A DNA stretch of 64,000 nucleotides from Thermogemmatispora carboxidivorans. GTDB lineage: Bacteria > Chloroflexota > Ktedonobacteria > Ktedonobacterales > Ktedonobacteraceae. Below the pieces are notes generated by a model. It saw only the letters and a program-made list of their open reading frames with translations. It was not told where the DNA came from and did not search any database. Positions within the stretch are counted from its first letter, which is position 1, and every line of letters begins with the position of its first letter. Position numbers and translations under genes: made by a program. This document shows positions 9,158 to 17,943 of the stretch, in pieces. The stretch covers positions 3,844,001-3,908,000 of the forward strand of contig NZ_JNIM01000001.1 of assembly GCF_000702505.1 (NCBI RefSeq), read 5' to 3'.

Positions 9158-9499
9158 TCAGCGGCCTTCTTTGAACAGGTGCACGACCTCTTTGACGAGG
9201 TCGCGATCGGTCAGCTCACAGACCTTGTACATTCCCTTGTGATCGAAGGTCTTGACAAAGTAGTCGTAAGCCTCGTAGTACCCGGCGACGAAGTCGGGAT
9301 CACGGACCTCGCTGTAGGGGACATGGACCAGCTCCGGGGGCTCCCCCTCCTCCCATAACTCCGAGCTCGCATAAGTGTCCAATACTGGCAACGAAGCCGC
9401 TTCAGAGCTGGGCTGATACGCACCCAGGCCAATTGTCGTGAAGATCCAACCTGCTGGCCAGCGCAGGGCACCCAGACAAACACCCCCGGCAGCCAGCAC
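9158..9499 (-). CDS. Hypothetical protein with a charged C-terminal domain
   Basis: I do not recognise this protein. The last 60-70 residues look coding, with third-position GC bias and a folded-domain composition: PYSEVRDPDFVAGYYEAYDY, then FVKTFDHKGMYKVCELTDRD and LVKEVVHLFKEGR. The GTG at 9499 has no nearby ribosome binding site, and the first 30-40 residues are less convincing, so the true start may be an internal TTG/GTG. It ends just before the empty region upstream of rpsU. No membrane segment is clear, although the first 28 residues are hydrophobic. Confidence 0.45.
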   Translation of the reverse strand: MLAAGGVCLGALRWPAGWIFTTIGLGAYQPSSEAASLPVLDTYASSELWEEGEPPELVHVPYSEVRDPDFVAGYYEAYDYFVKTFDHKGMYKVCELTDRDLVKEVVHLFKEGR

Positions 9500-9627
9500 A
9501 GCTCAACGTCAGGAGAGCCACCTTCCTCCCCCGGATGAATCATCCAGGGGTCCCGGCGGCATGCTATAATGGAAACTCCCAGGACACTCACCTGAGAGAA
9601 ATGAGAGTAACTGGAGAAGACGCCTCT

Positions 9628-10269
9628 ATGCCAACTCGCGATGATGCCTATCGTCTGATGACTGAGCACGTGAAAAACCTGAATCTACAACGTCACATGT
9701 TAGCTGTCGAGGCCGCCATGCGCTTCTATGCCCGTACATACGGCGAGGACGAAGAGCTGTGGGGCATCACCGGCCTGCTGCACGACTGCGACTACGAGGA
9801 ATATCCTGACCTGCAAGAGCATACCCGCGTGCTGGCCGGCTGGCTGCGCGAGGCCGGCTACGACGAGCGCATTATCTACGCCATCCTGGCCCATAACGAC
9901 CTCAACGCCGAGACTCACCCCCGCAGCGATCTGCTTTCCAAAGCGCTCTATGCCTGCGACGAGATCACCGGCCTCGTCACCGCCACCGCTCTGGTGCGTC
10001 CTAACAAGAGTATCCTTGGACTGGAGGTCTCGTCGGTGCGCAAGAAGATGAAAACAAAGGGCTTCGCCGCCGGCGTTAACCGCGAGGATATCGTACGCGG
10101 AGCCGCTGATCTGGGTGTCGACCTTGACGAGCATATTGCTAATGTCATCACGGCCATGTCAGGCATCGCCGATGAGCTTGGGCTGGCCGGTACCACTCCC
10201 AGCAATGGCGCTACGGCCAGCTCCAGCCCCGAGACGAGCGAGGCACACCAGGCCGCTCGCAGCGAATAA
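9628..10269 (+). CDS. HD-domain protein (predicted metal-dependent phosphohydrolase)
   Basis: The 213-residue protein has the HD signature: an early His in LQRHMLAVEAAM, the paired GLLHDCDYEEYP, and a later Asp in YACDEITGLV. The order H-HD-D matches single-domain HD hydrolases of the YqeK/HDIG type, which act on nucleotides or phosphate esters. The ATG at 9628 (MPTRDDAYRL) is preceded by CTGGAGA 10 bases upstream; the earlier in-frame ATG at 9535 lacks one. The last 30 residues are a low-complexity Ser/Thr/Ala tail. The substrate is unknown. It is 60 bases upstream of the Cas4-like pair on the same strand. Confidence 0.8.
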   Translation: MPTRDDAYRLMTEHVKNLNLQRHMLAVEAAMRFYARTYGEDEELWGITGLLHDCDYEEYPDLQEHTRVLAGWLREAGYDERIIYAILAHNDLNAETHPRSDLLSKALYACDEITGLVTATALVRPNKSILGLEVSSVRKKMKTKGFAAGVNREDIVRGAADLGVDLDEHIANVITAMSGIADELGLAGTTPSNGATASSSPETSEAHQAARSE

Positions 10270-10329
10270 GCCCCGTGCCGATGAAGGCGCAAGGGAGTGC
10301 CGTTACGCCACCGCGGTGGAGGAGCCTCC

Positions 10330-10746
10330 ATGCAGCCAGAGCAACGTCAGTCGCGAGGAAGACAGAAATCCAAGCGCTACTTTACCGCCAGCGAGGTGGC
10401 AGCCTTTGAATACTGCCCTCTCGCCTGGTGGCACGAGCAATATGAGCCAGCCGCCCAGGCAGATACGGAAGAGCTATTTGCTCGCATGGTCGAGCTGGAG
10501 CACGAGCATGGCCCCCAGGCCACAGCGCTCCCCGAGTACCAGCTTCACGAGCGTCTCTTGCTACGACGGGGTGCCTTCGACAACGGGCAAGAGCAGCATC
10601 GAGAGCATGCGGAAGCGGTGGAAGATGCTTACGATGAAGCACGTGCTCTGCCCTTCTCCGGCTGCAGTCGCCGGCTGACCCTGGTCGCCATTGTGCTCTT
10701 GATCGGCGCCATCGCGCTGATTGCCGCCGCCGTCTTGCTGCGCTGA
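10330..10746 (+). CDS. Membrane protein carrying a Cas4-like N-terminal Cys motif (first half of a split nuclease?)
   Basis: This 138-residue protein has near its start RYFTASEVAAFEYCPLAWWH, which resembles the opening of Cas4/Dna2-type PD-(D/E)XK nucleases, where a single N-terminal Cys in a Y-C-P context binds an Fe-S cluster with three C-terminal Cys. No nuclease core follows. Instead there is a charged linker and a C-terminal membrane helix (LTLVAIVLLIGAIALIAAAV). The missing nuclease core and three Cys occur in the next gene. The ATG at 10330 has a good GGAGGAG site. The pairing with its neighbour is inference from motif complementarity. Confidence 0.6.
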   Translation: MQPEQRQSRGRQKSKRYFTASEVAAFEYCPLAWWHEQYEPAAQADTEELFARMVELEHEHGPQATALPEYQLHERLLLRRGAFDNGQEQHREHAEAVEDAYDEARALPFSGCSRRLTLVAIVLLIGAIALIAAAVLLR

Positions 10747-10867
10747 CTGGTTGGCTGAGGGCGCGCGCTCGCTCCGCTCGCCCAGGGCAACTAGTGCCCT
10801 GCCGAGCATGAGTGAGCGACGCGGCTCATCATGAGCAATAGAGGGCGAATGAACGAAGAAACGAACC

Positions 10868-11431
10868 ATGCTCAATAGCATCTTGCTTTCGCTTGGCCTT
10901 GCTCTTCTGCTCATTGCCATCGCGCTCTTGCTCCTGCTGCGCAACGAGCGTGCTGCCCAACGTGCCCGCTTGCTGGCAGAGCGCCAGCGCGCTCTGGGTC
11001 TGCCCGAGGGCACCCTTGTCTATGAGGACGCTGACGGCCAGGGGGAGCCGCTGATATCGAGCACTTACCCGCTGGTTGGCAAGCCGGACTACGTGGTCGA
11101 GTTACCAGACGGGCGGCCTGTGCCGATCGAGCTGAAGCCACAGGTCCAGAATGCCACTGCTCCCTATAGCAACCACGTGGTGCAGATCGGCGCTTACTGC
11201 CTGATTCTGGAGGACTACTTCGCTGTTCCCCCAACGCACGGTATTCTGCGCTATGCCGACAACGAGTTTACGATTGAATATACGCCGGCGCTGCGGCGCA
11301 AAGTGATCCGCCTGCTAGAAGAAATGCAGGGCTGCAGCGCCGAGCAGCCGCCGGCCCTTGCTCGCCAGAAGGCGGCCAAATGCCGTGCCTGCCCCTTCCA
11401 GACTATCTGTCCTATTGGGCGACGCTGGTAG
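10868..11431 (+). CDS. Membrane-anchored Cas4-like PD-(D/E)XK nuclease (second half)
   Basis: The 187-residue protein starts with a membrane helix (LLSLGLALLLIAIALLLLLR), followed by a Cas4/RecB-type core: GKPDYVVEL (catalytic Asp), VPIELK (the E-x-K pair), VVQIGAYCLILED (QxxxY motif), and a C-terminal CRACPFQTIC cluster that supplies three Fe-S cysteines. The usual N-terminal cluster Cys is absent here and present in the upstream protein. The genes are 121 bases apart and in different frames, so this is not a simple frameshift. No CRISPR array or other cas gene is in the window. A role at the membrane in DNA processing is inference. Confidence 0.75.
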   Translation: MLNSILLSLGLALLLIAIALLLLLRNERAAQRARLLAERQRALGLPEGTLVYEDADGQGEPLISSTYPLVGKPDYVVELPDGRPVPIELKPQVQNATAPYSNHVVQIGAYCLILEDYFAVPPTHGILRYADNEFTIEYTPALRRKVIRLLEEMQGCSAEQPPALARQKAAKCRACPFQTICPIGRRW

Positions 11432-11645
11432 CCAGCACCGCGGCAGCTCTGGGTTGCGCCGGGAGTTGACAGCTATGCCTGGGCGCACTAAACTGGACCC
11501 AAGAACAGCGCGCGGGGTCACAGGTAGCAGCGGAGTCGCCTCTCTTCCTCACTGTTCTGTCCTTGCCCTGTTAATTACAAATAAAACAGCACAAGCAGCA
11601 GTGCTTGCCTGTTCCATCTTATCTGGTCTGGGAGAAGCTTTTCTC

Positions 11646-12917
11646 ATGGCGAGCGAAATTATTGAACTCAGTGGACATATCATTGACTCCTGGACGTTGC
11701 CGCGCGCCTGGGACATCATTATGGATCGCGGCGGTGACTTCCTCATTCAGGAGATTCAGGTCGGGAAGCATAAGAGTGAGCCAAGCTATGTGCGAATGGA
11801 GATCAAGGCCAACGACGAGCAGACGCTCGATCTGATTCTCTCGGAGCTTCAGCAACTTGGGGCGATGCTGGTCAATGGCCACGACGTGCGCACAGCGCGC
11901 GTGGAACAGCGGGGAGTGCTTCCCGAGGGTTTTTATTCGACGACGAATCTGCCGACCCAGGTCCGGCTCGGGGGTCAGTGGATCGACGTTGAACATATCG
12001 AGATGGATGTGGCCATCGTTATCGATCGTAAGCACCGCCGTGCCTACTGCAAGCCAATGCATGAGGTCGAGATTGGCGATGAGGTGGTGGTCGGTCACGA
12101 GGGTATCCGCGTGCAGTCCTTTGAACGCGCCCGCGAGCGCGAGATCTTTGCCTTTATGCAGAGCGATGTTTCGTCCGAGAAGGCGAAGATCCTGATGATC
12201 CAGCACATCGCACGCCAGATGAAGGAGACGCGGGACCGCGGGGGGAAGATTCTCTTTGTGCTTGGACCGGCAGTGATCCACACAGGGGCGGGCCGCTATG
12301 TGGCGGAGCTGATCCGTCGCGGCTATGTGCAGGTCATCTTCGGCGGGAACGCCATTGTGACCCACGATGTGGAGGCGGCCCTCTTCGGGACCTCGCTGGG
12401 GGTGGATCTGCGCACGGGTGAACAGGTCGAGGGCGGCCATCGCAATCACTTGCGTGCGATCAACGCCATTCGGGCAGTCGGTTCGCTGGGGAAGGCCGTC
12501 GAGGTCGGCCTGCTTCGCGAAGGGCTGATCTACGAGGCAATCAAGCATCAGGTGCCACTAGTGCTGGCCGGCTCGATCCGCGACGATGGGCCGATGCCAG
12601 GCGTGATTACCGATATGCAGGAGGCACAGCGCCAAATGCGCCAGGCTCTGCAAGGGGTGGAGATGGCCATTATGGTGGCTTCGATGCTGCACGCCATTGC
12701 TACTGGCAATCTGCTGCCGGCCACCGTGCGCACGGTGGTGGTAGACATCAACCCAGCGGTGGTCACGAAGCTGGCCGACCGTGGCAGCTTTCAGGCCGCC
12801 GGCCTGGTCACTGATGCCGAGCTCTTCCTGCGCGAGCTGGTCGAGGCTCTGCGGCACGAGGCCGATCTTCCCGACGTGACAGGCTCGCAGGCCGGCATCA
12901 GCCGCACCCACAGCTAG
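11646..12917 (+). CDS. LOR/SDH-domain protein, TIGR00300 family (ornithine cyclodeaminase-like)
   Basis: The 423-residue protein matches the TIGR00300/LOR-SDH bifunctional-domain family. This family includes the NAD-dependent archaeal-type ornithine cyclodeaminase and the C-terminal half of cyanobacterial AgrE/ArgZ. The N-terminal part (MASEIIELSGHIIDSWTLPR and on) is the LOR/SDH conserved domain. The second half has a Rossmann-like core (ILFVLGPAVIHTGAG, VPLVLAGSIRDDGP) and a conserved DMQEAQRQMR helix. It may convert ornithine to proline; no arginine dihydrolase domain is present. The ATG at 11646 is preceded by GGGAGAAG. A strong terminator follows. Confidence 0.8.
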   Translation: MASEIIELSGHIIDSWTLPRAWDIIMDRGGDFLIQEIQVGKHKSEPSYVRMEIKANDEQTLDLILSELQQLGAMLVNGHDVRTARVEQRGVLPEGFYSTTNLPTQVRLGGQWIDVEHIEMDVAIVIDRKHRRAYCKPMHEVEIGDEVVVGHEGIRVQSFERAREREIFAFMQSDVSSEKAKILMIQHIARQMKETRDRGGKILFVLGPAVIHTGAGRYVAELIRRGYVQVIFGGNAIVTHDVEAALFGTSLGVDLRTGEQVEGGHRNHLRAINAIRAVGSLGKAVEVGLLREGLIYEAIKHQVPLVLAGSIRDDGPMPGVITDMQEAQRQMRQALQGVEMAIMVASMLHAIATGNLLPATVRTVVVDINPAVVTKLADRGSFQAAGLVTDAELFLRELVEALRHEADLPDVTGSQAGISRTHS

Positions 12918-12933
12918 CGGAGCTGCCTCTGCC

Positions 12934-12977
12934 CCCCGCCTCTCCGCCCGTTGTGGGCTGACGAGGCGGGGCTTTTT
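12934..12977 (+). terminator. Rho-independent terminator after the LOR/SDH gene
   Basis: CCCCGCCTC (12934-12942) pairs with GAGGCGGGG (12963-12971) and is followed by CTTTTT. It begins 17 bases after the stop codon. Confidence 0.9.
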
Positions 12978-13202
12978 GTGTTAGACTGATGACTGGCTGG
13001 TTGGCGGCCTGCCACTCGGCACCAATAGAGAGATGGGCCGAGCTCGCTTAGATAGCCTTGCCTCTCTGCCTGCCCTTCGACCTCCGCGCTGCCTCGACAG
13101 CCGGAGACTGGAGAGAGGTGCAATAGCAACAGCAACTTTGCTCGATAGACAATTGGGAACCATAGGCTCGCGGTCCCCTGGAAAGGTACCTGTCTCATCG
13201 CT

Positions 13203-14183
13203 ATGACCCCACACGAGAAGCTCTCTGCTCAGCGGGAACAGCCCGAGCTGGCCTCTTCTGCCTCTGCTCCTGAAGAGCCATTTCCAGCAAGAGGACTCTG
13301 GTGGCGCTTGCGCATCGATGGGTTGCTTCTGGTAGTGACGATGATTTGGGGCAGTACGTTCCTGGTGACGAAGTACACCATCCATTTTGTCGGTCTCTTT
13401 ACCTACTTGGGGTATAACTTCGGCATCGGAGCGCTGACGTTGGCACTGCTTTTTCGCCGCCACTTACGCCACCTGACGGGCGCAGAGCTGCGCAGTGGCC
13501 TGATTCTCGGCCTGCTGCTCTTTAGCGGCTACGCCCTGCAGACGTTGGGCCTACAGTACACGATCACGAGCAAGGCGGGCTTTATTACGGGCCTGTATAT
13601 TCCTCTGGTGCCACTCTTTGCCGTCTTGCTCCTTCGCCAGCGCCCTTCGTTAGAGGCAGGCCTTGGCTTTCTCTTCTCGTTACTGGGCCTGACGCTGCTG
13701 TCGGTAAACAAGGATTTCAATCTGAGCTTTGGCCTGGGCGAAGCTTTGATTCTGGGCTGTGCGATTGCTTTCGCGCTGCATATCGTTTGCATCAGCAAGT
13801 TTGTGGTGGGGGCTGATGCGCTCAATCTGGCGATTGTCCAGCTGGCTACGACTTCAGCATTGAGTTTGACAACGGCCCTGCTGACTCATGAGGGATTGCT
13901 GTTGCCAGCGAGCGCGCCAATCTGGGGAGCAGTGCTTTTTATGGGCGTAGTGGATATCGGCTTCTGCATGGGGACGATGAACTGGGCGCAGCAGTATATC
14001 AGTAGTACACATGCAGCGCTGATCTATGCTTGCGAGCCGGTATGGGCGGGAATCTTTGGGACACTGGCAGGCCAGACTTTGAGCGGCTTGGCCTGGGTGG
14101 GCGGCGCCTGCATCTGCCTGGGAATGATCATGAGCGAGATACGCCTGGCAACGCTGCTGAAGGGTCGGCGGCGCTCGGGTTAG
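13203..14183 (+). CDS. EamA-family transporter (drug/metabolite transporter superfamily)
   Basis: This 326-residue protein has ten predicted membrane helices in two EamA repeats. The first repeat begins VTMIWGSTFLVTKYTIHFVG, with the typical WGS(T)F motif. The second includes LGEALILGCAIAFALHIVCI and ends with THAALIYACEPVWAGIFGTL, a hallmark of the family. A 35-residue hydrophilic N-terminus precedes the first helix. Such exporters move amino acids or small metabolites across the inner membrane; the substrate is not evident. It is a single gene between a terminator and the convergent nuclease gene. Confidence 0.9.
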   Translation: MTPHEKLSAQREQPELASSASAPEEPFPARGLWWRLRIDGLLLVVTMIWGSTFLVTKYTIHFVGLFTYLGYNFGIGALTLALLFRRHLRHLTGAELRSGLILGLLLFSGYALQTLGLQYTITSKAGFITGLYIPLVPLFAVLLLRQRPSLEAGLGFLFSLLGLTLLSVNKDFNLSFGLGEALILGCAIAFALHIVCISKFVVGADALNLAIVQLATTSALSLTTALLTHEGLLLPASAPIWGAVLFMGVVDIGFCMGTMNWAQQYISSTHAALIYACEPVWAGIFGTLAGQTLSGLAWVGGACICLGMIMSEIRLATLLKGRRRSG

Positions 14184-14255
14184 GGGGTGAGCAGTCTCGC
14201 CTTCATCTTCAGCAGCGCAGAGCAGGAGCAGTCAGTCAGTAGAGCGGATGACTGC

Positions 14256-15296
14256 CTACGGCTCTTGATGGTCGATTTTACCGTTGGACGGGCGACGACG
14301 CTCGTTCGTCTGCTCCACCAACTGCTGGCGAAGCTGCTCGCCTTCCTGGATCAGGCCAACGCTCACGACCAGCTCGGTCAAGACCGCTGGCTCGTTGATA
14401 CCAGCAGCAACCTCCCGGACCAGCTCAGTAAGCTCGGGAAAGCGGGCAGATACCATGACTACCAGCATGCGCCGCAATTCGTTCAGGCGCTCGGCCCGTT
14501 CTTGCTGACGTCCTTCTTTCAGTCCCTCTTTCAGTCCCTCCTTGAGTCCTTTCTCACGCCCCTCCTTGAGTCCTTTCTCACGTCCCTCCTTCAATCCCTC
14601 CTCCAGAATCATCTGATAGATATCTGTCTGTTTCAGCTCCTGAATGAAATCAGCCAGCATAGTAAACTGCTCCTTTAGCCACTGACGCTCACTGGCCGGG
14701 GCCGCAGCCCAGGCCAGGGCAGCGATCAAGAAACCGATGGCCAACAGGTCATAGCGTCCGGCCTGCTCCAGGCGCCTCTGCATCTCCACAATCAGCTCAC
14801 GACGTTGTCCCTCACGCGTCAAGGGCAGCAGCGGCAGTGTACCCCAACGTCCCGATTGCAGCAGTTCCGCCGCTGGCATATCCCAGAGCTTCAGCACCAG
14901 GAAATGAAATTCATGCACTTTCTTTTTATTAGGCAACTCACGCTGATAAGGCGTGGGCGGCGCGGCACAACGGCGGAGATAGACCACACACGACCAGACT
15001 GGGCATCGATAGCGTTGGTCCGCAAGAACATTATACAACAGCAGACGCTCGGCCATGCGAGCATCAGGGCCACTTTGAAACTCTAAATGCACCATCACTG
15101 GCTTGCCCGCCAGCTCACAGGCGCTCACCACATCAGCCCGCAGCACTCCTAGCTCTCTCAAGAGCGGACTATCTGCAAGCACAAACTCGGCGGAGGCATC
15201 GCGCTGATAACGCGCCTCAGGCAAAACAAACTCGACAAAATCCTGAGCTGCTAGCTCGAAGAGGCGTTTCAGCGCCAGATCCCAGGATGTTCCCAT
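14256..15296 (-). CDS. Rpn-family PD-(D/E)XK nuclease (recombination-promoting/transposase-like)
   Basis: This 346-residue protein resembles the Rpn/PDDEXK_2 family. It starts MGTSWDLALKRLFELAAQDF and has the catalytic region RADVVSACELAGKPVMVHLE followed by FQS, where an ExQ-type pair replaces ExK, as is usual for this group. Near the C-terminus is a repetitive charged stretch built of GLKEG(REK) units. The frame is open to 15374, but that extension contains a full promoter (see separate entry), so the start is put at 15296. These proteins are common in Ktedonobacteria, often multi-copy, and some promote recA-independent recombination. Confidence 0.8.
   Translation of the reverse strand: MGTSWDLALKRLFELAAQDFVEFVLPEARYQRDASAEFVLADSPLLRELGVLRADVVSACELAGKPVMVHLEFQSGPDARMAERLLLYNVLADQRYRCPVWSCVVYLRRCAAPPTPYQRELPNKKKVHEFHFLVLKLWDMPAAELLQSGRWGTLPLLPLTREGQRRELIVEMQRRLEQAGRYDLLAIGFLIAALAWAAAPASERQWLKEQFTMLADFIQELKQTDIYQMILEEGLKEGREKGLKEGREKGLKEGLKEGLKEGRQQERAERLNELRRMLVVMVSARFPELTELVREVAAGINEPAVLTELVVSVGLIQEGEQLRQQLVEQTNERRRPSNGKIDHQEP
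14514..14602 (-). repeat. Tandem repeat encoding GLKEG(REK) units
   Basis: Within the Rpn-like gene, units of the form CCTCCTTGAGTCCTTTCTCA or CTCTTTCAGTCC recur in tandem with 12- and 24-base periods. They encode alternating GLKEGREK and GLKEG units, which would form a charged helix or coiled coil. The copy number looks expandable by slippage or unequal recombination without changing frame. Confidence 0.75.
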
Positions 15297-15341
15297 TGCC
15301 TCGTTGGCCTGTTCCTCCTCCCACACTAGATTGATGAATTG

Positions 15342-15370
15342 ATTATAACAGATGTCATTTCTGATTTCAA
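15342..15370 (-). promoter_or_regulatory. Promoter of the Rpn-like gene
   Basis: On the minus strand TTGAAA (15370-15365) is followed, after exactly 17 bases, by a perfect TATAAT (15347-15342). This lies 46 bases upstream of the ATG at 15296. It rules out the longer reading frame start at 15374. Confidence 0.8.
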
Positions 15371-15502
15371 TCATTTTCCTTTGATTTTTCTATTACACAA
15401 GAATATTCTTATAAACAAGCAAGCTATATTATAAAGAAAGATCGACGCCCTACCGAGAGCGAGCCTGTGACAGTCATCTCGTGCCCTTTTCCCTAGCTCT
15501 CC

Positions 15503-15531
15503 TTTACACTTGACGGTGAGTGTGCTATACT
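15503..15531 (+). promoter_or_regulatory. Promoter of the thrS leader
   Basis: TTTACA (15503-15508), 17-base spacer, TATACT (15526-15531). Transcription would begin near 15538, just where the base of a probable T-box Stem I starts. Confidence 0.75.
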
Positions 15532-15535
15532 TGGA

Positions 15536-16036
15536 GGGACTGAGAGTATGATCCTGTCGTCTCGTCACGAGATGACAGCGCCATCGTAAGCATCTCCAAG
15601 GACAAGAGAAGAAGATCAGCAATAGCGGCGATCACGCGAGACATGTCCCCTCCGCAGGGCATCCAGAGAGGTAACGCCAGCGGCTGCAAGCGTGCCTGCC
15701 CGAGGGAGATCCGCTTCCGAGCCAGCCTGGTTGTTCTGCTGGCTCTCCAGCACTCGTGAGCACCAGCCTGCCTGCTCGGAAAAATAGCACGGAATGGGAT
15801 ACCCCTCGCCAGCCTGTACCGAGCCAGTAAGGTACACGCCTCGACCCCGTTAGCGGTCGCACGAGCGCAGGTCTTCGCTCTCCTGCCAGGGCCATAGTAG
15901 TGGCTCTGGTTGGGCAGCTTGTGCCTCTCCTTTGGCATGTGGACCCTGCTCAGGGTGAGTGAGCACCTGCGAAAGATGGGTGGAACCACGGAAGCATCTT
16001 TAGCCTTTCGTCCCTGTTGGGATGAAAGGTTTTTTT
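15536..16036 (+). promoter_or_regulatory. T-box riboswitch leader upstream of thrS
   Basis: The T-box sequence GGGTGGAACCACGG is at 15978-15991. Its bulge UGGA would pair with the UCCA end of uncharged tRNA. CGAAAG (15970-15975) can pair with CTTTCG (16005-16010), and AAAGATG (15972-15978) with CATCTTT (15995-16001), giving an antiterminator that excludes the terminator at 16004-16036. A plausible Stem I base is GGGAC (15536-15540) with GTCCC (15645-15649) and TGATC (15549-15553) with GATCA (15630-15634). The 5' side of the internal loop contains GAGAGTA, and the 3' side contains ACA (15641-15643), a Thr codon that could be the specifier. The T-box and terminator are clear; Stem I details are inference. 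Confidence 0.85.
16004..16036 (+). terminator. Leader terminator of the T-box switch
   Basis: CCTTTCGTCCC (16004-16014) pairs with GGGATGAAAGG (16019-16029) as an 11-bp stem with one G-U pair and a 4-base loop. Seven T residues follow (16030-16036). It is 82 bases before the thrS ATG and is the expression platform of the T-box. Confidence 0.93.
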
Positions 16037-16118
16037 ATTGTTCGGCCTGGTACTGGAAGGACAACCTCGCCAATGAGCGAGTGCCTCACTAGACCAGACA
16101 GGGAGGTGTCTCGAAAGT

Positions 16119-17918
16119 ATGCCAGCAGAATCTGTCGAAGCTGAAATTCAAGAAACGGTCAATTATACGCCGCTCCAGCGGATGCGCCATTCCGCGGCCC
16201 ACGTCATGGCCGAGGCCATTCAGGAGATGTTTCCCGAAGCCCGCTTCGCCATCGGGCCGGCCATCGAAGATGGGTTCTATTATGATTTCGAGTTGCCGCG
16301 CCCGCTCACACCCGAGGACTTTCCCGAGATCGAGCGCCGTATGCGCCGCATCATCGAGGCCCGGTATCCTTTCATTCATGAGCGCTGGCCGCGCGAGAAG
16401 GCCCTGGAGTACTTCCGCAATAAGGGCCAGGTCTATAAGGTCGAGATTATCGAGAATCTGCCCGACGAGGAGGTCGGCATCTATCAGCAGGGCAATTTTC
16501 TCGACCTCTGTCGCGGCCCCCATGTGGAGCACACGGGTCAGATCGGTCCTTTCAAGCTGATGCGGGTAGCTGGCGCTTACTGGCGGGGCGATGAGCATCG
16601 CCCCATGCTGCAGCGCCTCTATGGAACGGCCTGGTTCACGCAGGAAGAACTCGACCAGTACCTCTGGCGCCTCGAAGAAGCTCAGAAGCGTGATCACCGC
16701 AAGCTGGGCCGCGAGCTGAAGCTCTTCCTGATGAGCGAGGACGTCCCTGCCGGGGTGCCGCTCTTCTTGCCTCACGGCGAGATGCTGCGCCACCTGATGG
16801 AGTCCTACGTGCGCGAGACGCAGGAACGCTACGGCTATCAGCACGTCTGGACGGGTCATCTCGGGAAAGTGCGCCTTTATAAGACATCCAAGCACTGGTA
16901 TACGTATCGTGAAAATATGTTCCCGGTGATGCGAGGCGAGGAAGAGCAGTCGGAGGACGACGCCTATATCCTGAAGCCGATGAACTGTCCTCACCATATC
17001 CTGCTCTATAAGTCGCAGCTGCACAGTTACCGCGAGCTGCCGATTCGCTACGCCGAGTTTGCTACGCTCTACCGCTATGAGAAGCCCGGCGTGCTGACGG
17101 GCCTGGCACGTGTGCGCAGCTTGACGCAGGACGATGCCCATGTCTTCCTGCGCTCCGACCAGATTCAGGAGGAGTTCGATCGCGCTGTCGATCTGACGCA
17201 GGAGATCTTCAATACGTACGGCCTCAACGACTACTGGATTCGCCTCTCTCTACGCGATCCGCAGAGGAAGGAGGACTATGTAGGCAGCGATGAGGTCTGG
17301 GAGCTGGCCGAAAGCTCGTTACGGGCTGCGCTGGAGCACCGCGGCATCGAGTACCGCGAGGGCATCGGCGAAGCCGCGTTCTATGGCCCAAAGATGGACA
17401 TCATGGTACGCGATGCCCTGGGGCGCGAGTGGCAGTGCTCAACGATCCAGCTGGATTTTGTGCAGCCGGAAAACTTTGAGCTGGAGTATATCGGCGAGGA
17501 TGGTCAGCCTCACCGCCCAGTGATCATTCATCGCGCGGTGACGGGTTCGACGGAGCGCTTTATGGCGATGCTCATCGAGCATTTTGCCGGCGCTTTCCCA
17601 GTCTGGCTCTCTCCCGTTCAGGCTGTGGTGATTCCGATCGCTGACCGCCATCTGGAGTACGCTCAGAAGGTCCTGGCTGTTCTGAAGAACGCCGGCGTGC
17701 GCGCCGAGCTGGACGCCCGCAACGAGCGGATGAATGCTAAGATCCGTGATGCTCAGTTGCAGAAAATTCCGTATATGCTGGTGGTCGGCGATAAAGAGGC
17801 GGCCAGCGAGAGTGTGGCGGTGCGCCTGCGGACGAATGAGAACCGCGGTACGCAACCACTGGGGGACTTCGTGGCCCATATTACGGAGATTATTCGCACG
17901 CGCAGCCGCGATCTCTAG
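16119..17918 (+). CDS. thrS: Threonyl-tRNA synthetase (short form lacking TGS domain)
   Basis: This 599-residue class II synthetase charges tRNA-Thr. The N-terminal editing domain is intact, with the zinc/hydrolysis motifs HSAAH (about residue 24) and CRGPH (about residue 131). The catalytic core shows motif 1 around PHGEMLRHLMESYVRE, motif 2 in TLYRYEKPG with MNCPHH before it, and motif 3 IIHRAVTGSTERFMAMLIEH. The anticodon-binding domain runs from WLSPVQAVVIP to the end. The usual 60-residue N-terminal TGS domain is missing; the protein begins almost directly at the editing domain. GGGAGGTG lies 10 bases before the ATG. Expression should rise on threonine starvation through the T-box leader. 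Confidence 0.96.
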   Translation: MPAESVEAEIQETVNYTPLQRMRHSAAHVMAEAIQEMFPEARFAIGPAIEDGFYYDFELPRPLTPEDFPEIERRMRRIIEARYPFIHERWPREKALEYFRNKGQVYKVEIIENLPDEEVGIYQQGNFLDLCRGPHVEHTGQIGPFKLMRVAGAYWRGDEHRPMLQRLYGTAWFTQEELDQYLWRLEEAQKRDHRKLGRELKLFLMSEDVPAGVPLFLPHGEMLRHLMESYVRETQERYGYQHVWTGHLGKVRLYKTSKHWYTYRENMFPVMRGEEEQSEDDAYILKPMNCPHHILLYKSQLHSYRELPIRYAEFATLYRYEKPGVLTGLARVRSLTQDDAHVFLRSDQIQEEFDRAVDLTQEIFNTYGLNDYWIRLSLRDPQRKEDYVGSDEVWELAESSLRAALEHRGIEYREGIGEAAFYGPKMDIMVRDALGREWQCSTIQLDFVQPENFELEYIGEDGQPHRPVIIHRAVTGSTERFMAMLIEHFAGAFPVWLSPVQAVVIPIADRHLEYAQKVLAVLKNAGVRAELDARNERMNAKIRDAQLQKIPYMLVVGDKEAASESVAVRLRTNENRGTQPLGDFVAHITEIIRTRSRDL

Positions 17919-17943
17919 CAATGATCCAGCAACTAGTCAGGCT

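Noticed and set aside
10868..11431. CRISPR-associated Cas4
   Set aside because: Although Cas4-like, no repeat array or other cas gene is present, and the membrane anchor is unusual. It is described only as Cas4-like.
15297..15374. 26-residue N-terminal extension of the Rpn-like protein
   Set aside because: A TTGAAA-17-TATAAT promoter lies inside it on the coding strand.
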